Assembly (NCBI GenBank): GCA_037439425.1
Contig: JBBIWA010000005.1
Coordinates: 62,001-126,000 of the forward strand
Direction: 5' to 3'
DNA length: 64,000 bases
DNA from: JBBIWA01 sp037439425
GTDB lineage: Bacteria > Acidobacteriota > Blastocatellia > RBC074
Of this stretch, positions 56,666 to 64,000 are shown piece after piece. The translations under genes were made by a program, and so were the position numbers. Position 1 is the stretch's first letter. Each line of letters begins with the position of its first letter. The notes beneath the pieces are model-generated. The model saw nothing but the letters and a program-made list of their open reading frames with translations. It had not been told where the DNA came from and searched no databases.

Positions 56666-57664
56666 ATGACGAGACAAAGTAGCAGCATCTTCCGCTTTCT
56701 CTTCTGGCTGGCGAGCAGCTTACTACTCGGTTCCGGCTGCTTGCTAGTAGGATGTGGGACGACGAAAGAAGGCAGTGCCAACCGGCGCTATAAGGTCGCC
56801 TTTGTAACCAATAATGCCTCTGACTTCTGGGCCATTGCGCGCAAAGGGACGGAGAAGGCAGCCGCTGAGATCCCGAATGTCGAGGTAGAGTTCAGGATTA
56901 ACTCCGATGGGACGGCTGCCGAACAGCAGCGCGTGGTTGATGACCTGCTGGCCAGGGGAATTGATGGCATCGCTATCAGCCCTGTCGACCCAGCCAATCA
57001 AACGCAGATGCTTAATCGCGCAGCGGCGCAGGCTCTGGTCATCACACAGGATAGCGATGCTGCAGACAGCAATCGCGCCTGTTACGTCGGGACAGACAAT
57101 GTCGCAGCTGGGCGTCAAGCCGGCGAGCTGATCAAAGAGGCGTTGCCAGAGGGCGGCCAGATTATGGTCTTCGTAGGCACGATGGATGCCGCCAACGCGC
57201 AGCAGCGATTTCAAGGCATCAAGGAAGTCCTTGCAGGCTCAAACATCCAGATCCTGGATGTGCGCACCGACAACACTGACCGCGTGCGCGCCAAATCGAA
57301 TGCAGCCGACGCGCTGGTGAAGTACCCTGAGATTGCGGCGCTGGTCGGCTTATGGTCTTACAATGGCCCGGCGATTTTGGGCGCGGTGCGCGATGCGGGG
57401 CGTGTGGGCAAGGTCAAGATCATCTGTTTCGATGAAGAAGATGAGACGCTGCAGGGAGTCAAAGAGGGCGCAATTTATGCCACGGTCGTGCAGCAGCCTT
57501 TTGAATTCGGCTATCGCTCAATTGAACTGATGGCCAAAATACTCAGTGGCGATCGGTCCCTCATCCCACCGGGCAAGCAGATATTTGTCCCCACTCTGGC
57601 CATCAAAAAAGAGGGTGTGGATGAATTCATTGCGAAGATCAATCAGCTTCGCGGTCGCAGTTAG
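56666..57664 (+). CDS. Sugar-type ABC transporter substrate-binding lipoprotein
   Basis: 332 residues, ribose-binding-protein type (type I periplasmic fold). The N-terminal signal ends in a lipobox LVGC with Cys30, so it is a lipoprotein. The mature part starts YKVAFVTNNASDFWAIARKG, then GIDGIAISPVDP, and later ALVGLWSYNGPAILGAV and KIICFDEEDETLQGVKEG, all typical. GAGGATGGAGA precedes ATG 56666. Ligand unknown, probably a sugar or polyol. The permease follows 119 bp later; no ATPase gene is in the window. Confidence 0.9.
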   Translation: MTRQSSSIFRFLFWLASSLLLGSGCLLVGCGTTKEGSANRRYKVAFVTNNASDFWAIARKGTEKAAAEIPNVEVEFRINSDGTAAEQQRVVDDLLARGIDGIAISPVDPANQTQMLNRAAAQALVITQDSDAADSNRACYVGTDNVAAGRQAGELIKEALPEGGQIMVFVGTMDAANAQQRFQGIKEVLAGSNIQILDVRTDNTDRVRAKSNAADALVKYPEIAALVGLWSYNGPAILGAVRDAGRVGKVKIICFDEEDETLQGVKEGAIYATVVQQPFEFGYRSIELMAKILSGDRSLIPPGKQIFVPTLAIKKEGVDEFIAKINQLRGRS

Positions 57665-57783
57665 CCTCTTCAGCAAGCAGATCTCCTCGCCTCTTCAGTG
57701 GGGGCCTCACCCGCAAACGAGCTCTTCCCCTGAGCTAGTGGTGACGCACCTGGCCAGAGGCTACAGAGAGAGAGTAGCCGGAG

Positions 57784-58821
57784 ATGAGAAAAGAACTTGG
57801 GATCTTCATTCTGTTGATCGTTCTCTGCGTAATCGTCGCCATCATCAATCCGCGTTTTCTGGTCGCCGCCAACCTGCAGAACATCGGTCGGCTGATCGGA
57901 GCTTTTGGCATTTTCAGCCTGGGTCTGGGATTAGTGATCATCACGGGCGGCATTGAGCTATCGGTCGGCTCGATGATGGCCTTGCTCGGAGTGCTACTGT
58001 CTATGATGCTGACCGAATGGCACTGGGCTGCGTTACCTGCCGTCCTGTGCTGTGCCGCGATAGCGATGGGACTGGCCTGGATGCACGGCTGGTTGGTGAC
58101 GCGGATGAAGATTCAGCCGTTCATCGTGACCTTATGCGGACTACTGTTTTATCGCGGACTGGCGCGTTTCATCACCAATGATGAAACCAAAGGGTTCGGG
58201 AGCGCGACTGGCTTTGAAAGCCTGCGCTTTCTGGCCAGCGGCAACCTGCTCGGGGTCCCGATGCCATTCATCCTGTTGCTCGTCATCAGCCTGGCGATGT
58301 GGGTCTTTCTTCATGCTTCAGTCTATGGCCGCTACCTATTCGCCGTGGGACGCAACGAAGAAGCCGCGCGATATTCTGGCATCAATACGCGCCGTATCAT
58401 TACGCTCGCTTACGTGATCGCAGGAGCCTTAACGGCCATCTCCGGCATCATTATTGCCTTTTACACCAACTCGGTCTCGCCCGCATCGCACGGAAATTTT
58501 TATGAGTTGTATGGTATCGCGGCAGCGGTGCTAGGCGGGTGTAGTCTGCGGGGCGGAGAAGGATCAGTTATTGGCATTCTGATCGGCACGGCTTTGCTTC
58601 AGGTGTTGCAAAATCTGGTCAACCTACTTGGCATCCCTAGCTCGCTCAATTTCGCAGTGATGGGGGCCGTGATTTTGGTAGGAGTCCTGGCCGATCAGTT
58701 CTTCAGCGAGCGCCGCAACCGCAAACAGGTGCTCCGGCTCAGAGAGGCCGCCCAGGCTGATCTCAGTCAGGTAGCTACAGTAACTGCTGATCAAACTGGC
58801 AGGAGTGGACAACCAGGATGA
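57784..58821 (+). CDS. Sugar-type ABC transporter permease (RbsC-like)
   Basis: 345 residues of the ribose/branched-chain permease family, with ~9-10 membrane helices. GLGLVIITGGIELSVGSMMAL and GRNEEAARYSGINTRRI are the family patterns, as is GGCSLRGGEGSVIGILIG. The basic tail (FSERRNRKQVLRLREA) is cytoplasmic. It works with the binding lipoprotein upstream; the matching ATPase must be elsewhere or absent. Confidence 0.92.
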   Translation: MRKELGIFILLIVLCVIVAIINPRFLVAANLQNIGRLIGAFGIFSLGLGLVIITGGIELSVGSMMALLGVLLSMMLTEWHWAALPAVLCCAAIAMGLAWMHGWLVTRMKIQPFIVTLCGLLFYRGLARFITNDETKGFGSATGFESLRFLASGNLLGVPMPFILLLVISLAMWVFLHASVYGRYLFAVGRNEEAARYSGINTRRIITLAYVIAGALTAISGIIIAFYTNSVSPASHGNFYELYGIAAAVLGGCSLRGGEGSVIGILIGTALLQVLQNLVNLLGIPSSLNFAVMGAVILVGVLADQFFSERRNRKQVLRLREAAQADLSQVATVTADQTGRSGQPG

Positions 58822-58999
58822 AGGAGTCTGGAGCAGACCGATAGGGAGCGTCAGCTTACCCTTATTGCCCCGATAGTCGTTGTGGCCATAGGGCCGCAAC
58901 GCTCCTCGATTCTACATTACCTGCAACGGGTGCACGTCTTTATCGCAGATTGACGGTTCGGCAGCAGTTACCCACGAAAGGGGCGACCGCACTCCTGGC

Positions 59000-59083
59000 C
59001 TTGGCTGTTTCCGGGGGTGCGGTTTCATCCTGGGCTACCCTCTCAGGTACGCTTTGCGGACTGGTAGAGAAACCAAACGTGGT
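59000..59083 (+). repeat. Dispersed ~90 bp repeat, copy 2
   Basis: Matches 37620-37711 (see there). It lies between the permease and the 3' end of the converging sigma-54 regulator. Confidence 0.65.
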
Positions 59084-59095
59084 AAGGGGCGACTA

Positions 59096-60511
59096 TCACA
59101 TTGAAGTACTGGCCCGAAAGCGTTGGACATCAATCTGGTGCTTACGAAGCAGATGCCAGAATGCCCTTCGGTCTTTCTGCGCTGCTTGTGCGGCCCTGGT
59201 GATATTACCTTCATAGGCAAGCAGGAGGCTTTGGATATAGGTCCGCTCGAATTGCGCTACGATTCTGGCCTTCGCCTCTTGAAATGATTCCTGGCCAGCA
59301 CCCATCTCGTGGCGTGACAACAAGATGTCAGCGCTGCGGATGAGCTTCTGCTCACAGAGAGCCACTGCGCGCTCAACCACATTCTCCAATTCCCGCACAT
59401 TGCCTGGCCATTCGTAAAGCAAGAGCTTTTGCATTGCCTCTGGGGAGAAGCCCGTCACGCATTTGCCAAATTCAGCAGCGTACTTGGCTAAGAAATGGTT
59501 GGCCAGCAGAGGAATATCCTCTCGCCGCTCCCGCAGCGGCGGCAGTAGCAGTGGAATGATGTCTAAACGATAGTAAAGGTCCCGGCGCAACTTTCCTTCT
59601 TGAACCGCCTTCTCGATATTGATATTGGTGGCCGCGATCACTCTCACATCGGCCTGACGCGTCTTGGTTGATCCTAGTGGCCGATACTCTTTCTCCTGGA
59701 GAAAGCGCAAGAGCTTGACCTGCGCCAGGAGCGTGAGAGAGTCAACCTCATCCAGAAAGAGTGTGCCGCCATCTGCTTCTTGAATCAGCCCAGGTCGGGA
59801 ACCTGCCGCTCCGGTAAAAGCCCCCCGCTCGTGACCGAACAGTTCATTTTCGACCAGTTCTACCGGAATGGCTCCACAATTGACCGGGATGAAAGGTTGA
59901 TTGGCGCGAGGACCGAGTTGATGAATAGCCCGCGCACAGAGCTCTTTGCCGGTTCCAGTCTCTCCTGAGATCAGGACGCTGGCACCGCAATTAGCGACCA
60001 GCGGGATCTTTTTGACTTCGGTGATGAAAGCCGGACTCTCCCCAATGAGCTGCGCCAGCCCCAGCTTCTCCTTCAGCGCGTGTGAGAGTGCCTCTCCGAC
60101 GCGGGTCTGTTCCAGGACCCGCCAGACGCGCGGGAGAATGTTAACGGGCTTGAGTGGGGGGGTGATGTAATCGGCGGCACCCAATTTGAGCATTTCAAAG
60201 ATTTCGCCCGGCTCGTCAGCCTCGCTGACGACAATAAAGGGCGGGTCCGGCAGCTCTTTCTTGAGCGATTGAAACAGCGCGCAGGCCTGTCTCAACCTGG
60301 TAAAGGGGGAGACGAGAAAGACCAGTACTGGCTTGAAGCGCGAAACGATGTAGGACAACTTACTGTCGCCGCCCCCAGCCTCACAGCTACCAGCTAGCTC
60401 CTGCCGTAGTTCAACTCTTTGCTGTAAGCAAGACGCGAGAACCGCGTGTAGTCTGCTGCTCAAATCATTCGCGGAAGCAAAATCCAGCAGTAAGATCCTT
60501 GTCGGACTCAT
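59096..60511 (-). CDS. Sigma-54-dependent activator with degenerate receiver
   Basis: 471 residues, NtrC-like. The central AAA+ domain has Walker A GETGTGKE (183-190), the sigma-54 loop GAFTGA (230-235) and Walker B LFLDEVD (251-257). A C-terminal Fis-type HTH follows (GNITRAAQAAQKDRRAFWHL). The N-terminal receiver-like domain lacks the phospho-acceptor: the expected Asp strand reads VLVFLVSPF, and the conserved Lys is replaced in YITPPLKP. It may therefore act without phosphorylation. No partner kinase or target operon is evident nearby. Confidence 0.9.
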   Translation of the reverse strand: MSPTRILLLDFASANDLSSRLHAVLASCLQQRVELRQELAGSCEAGGGDSKLSYIVSRFKPVLVFLVSPFTRLRQACALFQSLKKELPDPPFIVVSEADEPGEIFEMLKLGAADYITPPLKPVNILPRVWRVLEQTRVGEALSHALKEKLGLAQLIGESPAFITEVKKIPLVANCGASVLISGETGTGKELCARAIHQLGPRANQPFIPVNCGAIPVELVENELFGHERGAFTGAAGSRPGLIQEADGGTLFLDEVDSLTLLAQVKLLRFLQEKEYRPLGSTKTRQADVRVIAATNINIEKAVQEGKLRRDLYYRLDIIPLLLPPLRERREDIPLLANHFLAKYAAEFGKCVTGFSPEAMQKLLLYEWPGNVRELENVVERAVALCEQKLIRSADILLSRHEMGAGQESFQEAKARIVAQFERTYIQSLLLAYEGNITRAAQAAQKDRRAFWHLLRKHQIDVQRFRASTSM

Positions 60512-61327
60512 AAAGGCTCTCCTCTCCTGAAAATCTTCCCCTGACGCGTTCGCGCCAAGTGTCTGGCCATCCCAGCAGCCGGGGGCGCTCCAGATTCAAC
60601 TCAACGCTTCGAAGCTGGAAAGAGAACTCGATCTATCATTGGCTTGATTGATTTCAAAGACAGGTCGTCATCTGGGGGAGCAAGATCAAGGCCGAGGGAT
60701 ACGTTTTGAAAACGACGACCGATCCTGAAATTTTATTGCCTGCAAGCGATAAGGATGGAAGCAGTGAGAGACCGACTGGCGAAAAAGCTGCTTGTGTGAA
60801 GAGCCGTCAAAAGCTCACACCCAGGCTCTTACTTCCCTCCTCATCACACATTGGGCTTTTTCGGTAGTATCTCACGCCTGCTAGCGTGATATTTGCGTGG
60901 TGAGTTCTGGATAAGTGCCAGACTCAGTAAATACTGAGGTCTAAACCGATGGCAGCACAAAACCACTTCCAGGCTGGCATTGGAGAACACCTGTGACCGG
61001 CAAAGGATAACCTCATCGGAAGACAATCACTACTATAGTACGCCTCAAGCTCAACTGTCAACATTTGCTGCCTTTACACACCATCCAGGATGTGATTAAA
61101 AGTGGGATTCGCCTGGGAGCGCAATCACCTTGCCAGCAATTCCCGCTCAAGCGGGAAACGAGGTGCCCTAAGTGCCGCTTGTGTGCCTCACTGAGTCAGA
61201 TAGCGCACTGATGGCGGAATATCTTAGACCATAGCAGCAGAGTGGACGGCCGCTGCCGAGCTTCGAGGAAGCTTGCTTGCCCGCAAGTGGGCTCCGGTAC
61301 CACTGATTGAAACTTGGGCCGCTTCGT

Positions 61328-61880
61328 CGCCATCTTCCTCCCCTCGCTGTGGCCGGAGTCTCGCCTGATTAAGAACTGTTGGGTTCTCTACTCAAATGCC
61401 ACAACCACAATGCTGCGAGAGCTCTCCACGACGAGCTTGGAAAAACCTACTCTCAAGACCGTCCACAAGGAGCACCACGATTGGCCTTCACGAAACCTCT
61501 GATATAGCCGAGCGGCGCGCCTCCCCCACGTCGTGCGCTAAACACGCCAGCTCACCGAGAGCAGGTAAAAGAGCATCAAGAGCGTGGGGCTGGGAAGTGA
61601 CCACGAGTTGTGTTCCCATTCATAGCCGTCCTTCTTGTGGACTTTGAACTGAAGGCTTCTCGGTTCGAGAGCGTGAGGGCCCGATCCCGATAATCGTCGC
61701 CGCGTTCTCTCAGGTCACTTCCAAGTGCGGTCACCCACGAGTTGTGATAGCTCAGCTTACCTTCTGCGTTGCAGGAAGATCGAACTTGTGGCGACTCGCG
61801 CTCGACGAAGCGGTGCTTGAATTGTATCGCCTAATTCAAGAGGCCACAATCTTGTGCCGTGGAGTTTCACGTTTCTGGCT
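61328..61880 (+). repeat. ~540 bp dispersed non-coding repeat, copy 2
   Basis: Same orientation as 8478-9016, similar over its length with point changes and tiny indels. Its 3' end runs directly into the 64 bp tandem repeats. Confidence 0.85.
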
Positions 61881-62000
61881 ACAGGCGGGCAGGATCACTT
61901 TGAGAGGCCACGGCCTTGTGCCGTGGAGTTTCACGTTTCTGGCTACAGACGGGCAGGATCACTTTGAGAGGCCACGGCCTTGTGAGCTTCACGTTTGTGG
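61841..62000 (+). repeat. 64 bp tandem repeat, 2.5 copies
   Basis: Unit AGGCCACGGCCTTGTGCCGT then GGAGTTTCACGTTTCTGGCT and ACAGGCGGGCAGGATCACTT and TGAG, starting at 61841, 61905 and 61969; the last is truncated. The unit starts with a palindrome (CCACGG...CCGTGG). Confidence 0.9.
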
Positions 62001-62045
62001 CTAACATCGACGTTTTTTCCTAAACGCTCTCAATTCGCGCTTACA

Positions 62046-62211
62046 GTAGCAAGTATCGTGAGACTCCACTTTGAATTTCGGATTGCGGATTGCGAATTGC
62101 GAATTTGGTAGCAAGGATCGTGAAACTCCACTTTGAATTTCGGATTGCGGATTGCGAATTGCGAATTTGGTAGCAAGGATCGTGAAACTCCACGGCGCAA
62201 GGCCGTGGCCT
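62046..62211 (+). repeat. 62 bp tandem repeat, 2.7 copies, inverted relative to the 64 bp array
   Basis: Units at 62046, 62108 and 62170 begin GTAGCAAGGATCGTGAAACT. They carry GAATTTCGGATTGCGGATTG followed by CGAATTGCGAATTTG. The last unit ends in CCACGGCGCAAGGCCGTGGC, complementary to the head of the 64 bp unit. Confidence 0.9.
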
Positions 62212-62735
62212 CTTTGCTGCAAAATGTCACCTCTGCAGGCGCGCGCCTATTGTCACGTGCGACCACCACGTGTGAATAATTCGTCTCGCTGTTTCTGCCC
62301 TTGCGCCTCAAACATCCAGCAGAGTTGATCTCCCTGAATGAAAATATTCGCCTGAAGCCGAAAGCGACCAGGTAATACTTCTCACCACTTGGCCACACAC
62401 CCCATCCTACTCTCCGCCGTCCATCAAATTCGCGCAGTAGCTCAAAAGGCTCTGGAAGTCACAAACCGCACCCCCCATCTGACTCTCAGCCGTCCGCTCT
62501 AAGACCTCAGGCTGTGACCTGGCGCAACGACTCAGTCGGCGCTCCGTCGAAGCTCTCTCGCATCTGCGTATCAGAACCTCTCGCGGGTCAAGCGCAGAAA
62601 CTCTTTTGTCTCATTCAACCATTTACAGCCGTGTCCGGCTAAGCTGGAATTGCTGCCAAGTTAGGTGAGACCCTTGAGGGGTTGGCGTAATTGAGACCTC
62701 ACAGGGAGCGACAACAGGCCCCCTGCGGGGAAACT

Positions 62736-62762
62736 AAAAGGGCCACCCATAAGAAGTGGCCC
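62736..62762 (-). terminator. Intrinsic terminator of the initiator tRNA gene
   Basis: On the minus strand GGGCCAC (62756-62762) pairs with GTGGCCC (62740-62746) around a 9 nt loop, followed by TTTTAGTTT. It is ~36 bp after the tRNA 3' end. Confidence 0.8.
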
Positions 62763-62797
62763 GTAGCGTCATAACTTCGGTAATATTAATTAAGAAG

Positions 62798-63250
62798 TTG
62801 CGGGGGCGGGATTTGAACCCGCGACCTTTGGGTTATGCTTACCACTACAGCTTTCGCTGCCTGACGATTCAGTTTGTGGTCTGGACTTTCTCTTCACCCT
62901 CGGCCTAACCGCTAGGGTGCCTCCCATCAAGTCTCTACACCTTCTCTCACAATTTATCACCTGTGAGAGCTTGGCTCGGGATTACCATTGCCAGAGGCTT
63001 CCCCGAATTTGAGAGGTGATCGCATGCGAGTTTCCTCACATGCAGCCCGGTGCAAAATCGACTTCCAAGCATCACGGTATTTAGCAGAAAGAGGTTTCCG
63101 CTGCCGCTTTTGGGTTTCGACCAGCCGAATTTCCCTGGCGTAACCGATGGACACCTCAAGCAGGAAGATACATCTCCCTTAAGCTTTGTGTCCATATTGT
63201 CGATTTTGCGGAATCGAGCCCAACGAGCTACCTGACTGCTCCACCCCGCG
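62798..63250 (-). tRNA. Initiator tRNA-Met (CAU) gene interrupted by a group I intron
   Basis: The 5' exon is 63250-63217 (CGCGGGGTGGAGCAGTCAGG...GGGCT) and the 3' exon 62837-62798 (CATAACCC...CCCCGCAA). Joined they give a 74 nt tRNA with C1:A72 unpaired and three G:C pairs below the CUCAUAA anticodon loop, the hallmarks of initiator tRNA. The T arm GTCGCGGGTTCAAATCCCGC is perfect. CCA is not encoded. The intron sits between U33 and C34. Confidence 0.93.
62838..63216 (-). ncRNA. Group I intron in the initiator tRNA-Met anticodon loop
   Basis: About 379 nt. Boundaries come from tRNA continuity plus the group I rule (exon ending U, intron ending G). Inside, in transcription order, are GGCAATGGTAATCCCGAGCC (P4/P5, Q-like), GGTGTAGAGACTTGATGGG (R-like) and GAAGAGAAAGTCCAGACC (S-like), the conserved core of such introns. 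The P1/internal guide pairing was not resolved. No convincing homing endonuclease frame is present. Confidence 0.85.
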
Positions 63251-63533
63251 TCAAATCGAAATGAAAACTCTAGCTGCCGAAGCGGAGTTTGTCAAGACCG
63301 CTTCGCCCCTCTTGACCGGGGTGGCTTTTCCATTCATTGCGATCTTCCCGCAGAGCCGGCTTTCGTTCTCTCAACCATCGGTCAGATCGCTTCTCTGGAG
63401 GGGAGAGATCATTAGTCATATCTACCTCCTGACACACCGGCAGCAGCATCAGAAGGCGGCTTGTGACAGCGGGCAGAAGGGCTTTTTGCTGCCAGTTAGT
63501 CGTCTCTTAATTTCACAGCAAGGAGATAAGGAA

Positions 63534-64000
63534 ATGAGAAGCTCACCCAGGCCCACGGGGTGGTTGCTGGCGCTTGCCTTGCTCTTGTTCAGTGCCGGCA
63601 GTGTTCTGGCTGCTGACCCTGGCACCCCGGTCGCTGATTGGTCCAGCACCAGTGATCAAAAGGCTGGTTCAATCCTGATCTACAACCTCTATTCATCAAA
63701 TCCGACCCGAATCGGGGTCGAAAACACCAGGCTCAGTCTGACCAATACCTCTGCTACTAGCAGAGCCTGGGTTCACCTCTTCCTCATAGATAGCGCCAGT
63801 TGCGCCCCGGCCGATACCTTTGTCTGCCTGACTCCGAATCAAACGGTCAGTTTCCTGGCTTCAGATCTCGATCCGGGGGTGACAGGTTTCATCATTGCCG
63901 TAGCTGTGGATGCTGCTGGGGTACCCCTTAAGTTCAACTTTTTGATTGGCGAAGCTCAGATCAAGTTGGCCTCGGGCCAGGTTGCCAATCTCCCGGCCGA
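63534..64000 (+). CDS. Secreted protein, N-terminal part (runs off the window)
   Basis: ATG 63534 follows AAGGAG and AAGGA. It opens a strong signal peptide (MRSSPRPTGWLLALALLLFS...VLAA). The mature part starts DPGTPVADWSSTSDQKAG and is beta-strand-like, with a Cys pair (SCAPADTFVCL) and NTRLSLTNTSATSRAWVHL, suggesting an immunoglobulin-like or surface-layer module. It is open to the window end, so family and length cannot be judged. Confidence 0.75.
   Translation, partial: MRSSPRPTGWLLALALLLFSAGSVLAADPGTPVADWSSTSDQKAGSILIYNLYSSNPTRIGVENTRLSLTNTSATSRAWVHLFLIDSASCAPADTFVCLTPNQTVSFLASDLDPGVTGFIIAVAVDAAGVPLKFNFLIGEAQIKLASGQVANLPA

Larger units (their letters stand above)
60512..62735. other. 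2.2 kb gene-free repeat region
   Basis: No supported gene. It contains the second copy of the 540 bp repeat (61328-61880), a 64 bp tandem repeat (61841-62000) and a 62 bp tandem repeat in opposite sense (62046-62211). Bases 60512-61327 and 62212-62735 show no shared structure that I could find. Confidence 0.6.

Noticed and set aside
62947..63195. Open frames of 82 and 65 codons inside the tRNA intron
   Set aside because: They overlap the conserved intron core, lack ribosome sites and show no LAGLIDADG, HNH or GIY-YIG motif.

Overview
The window looks like chromosomal DNA of an Acidobacteriota bacterium, most likely the Blastocatellia/Pyrinomonadales side of the phylum. This is inferred from gene content: two tandem very large Oar-type TonB-dependent receptors with an N-terminal carboxypeptidase-regulatory-like domain, a DUF1800-DUF1501 pair, a membrane pyrophosphatase, and many long, repeat-filled intergenic stretches. 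No rRNA or marker phylogeny was available to confirm it.

Layout. 0-1 kb: DNA repair (end of endonuclease IV, then endonuclease III). 1.1-4.8 kb: a frameshifted AAA+/PD-(D/E)XK protein, a membrane protein with winged-helix-like repeats, and an AT-rich secreted-protein gene broken by two in-frame amber codons. 6.3-8.4 kb: K+-dependent membrane pyrophosphatase. 9.3-18.2 kb: a DinB-like protein, a response regulator with a kinase-like ATPase domain, YceI, an RHS remnant, NDH-2, ArgS and DAHP synthase. 18.6-19.8 kb: an AraC-type HTH remnant and, on the minus strand, four tandem genes for 24-25 residue acidic peptides, each with a strong Shine-Dalgarno and a shared VAPG-x-L-x-x-D C-terminus. I consider this the most likely undescribed system in the window. 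20.4-27.5 kb: LON-domain protein, LepA, TtcA-like protein, a cysteine-cluster protein and two exported proteins of unknown function. 28.2-40.6 kb: a block with the two Oar-like receptors, an HTH protein and a phosphoesterase, bounded by ~550 bp imperfect inverted repeats. 40.9-46.7 kb: DUF1800/DUF1501, QueD, ThiO and a NUDIX hydrolase.

46.8-52.8 kb is a diaminopimelate/lysine pathway cluster: lysine riboswitch, intrinsic terminator, lysC, dapB, an array of repeats that look like translation starts, dapA, dapD and a dapE-like M20 peptidase. Lysine would shut off lysC by terminating transcription about 35 bp before its start codon. 53-60.5 kb: CheR, MoaC-MoeA, a TnpB remnant, a sugar-type binding lipoprotein and permease, and a sigma-54 activator with a degenerate receiver. 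60.5-62.7 kb is non-coding and repeat-rich. 62.8-63.25 kb holds an initiator tRNA-Met gene interrupted in its anticodon loop by a ~379 nt group I intron. The window ends inside a gene for a secreted protein.

Two themes recur. First, intergenic repeats of several families appear in multiple copies. Second, many genes are decayed (AAA/nuclease, amber-interrupted gene, RHS, AraC, TnpB).
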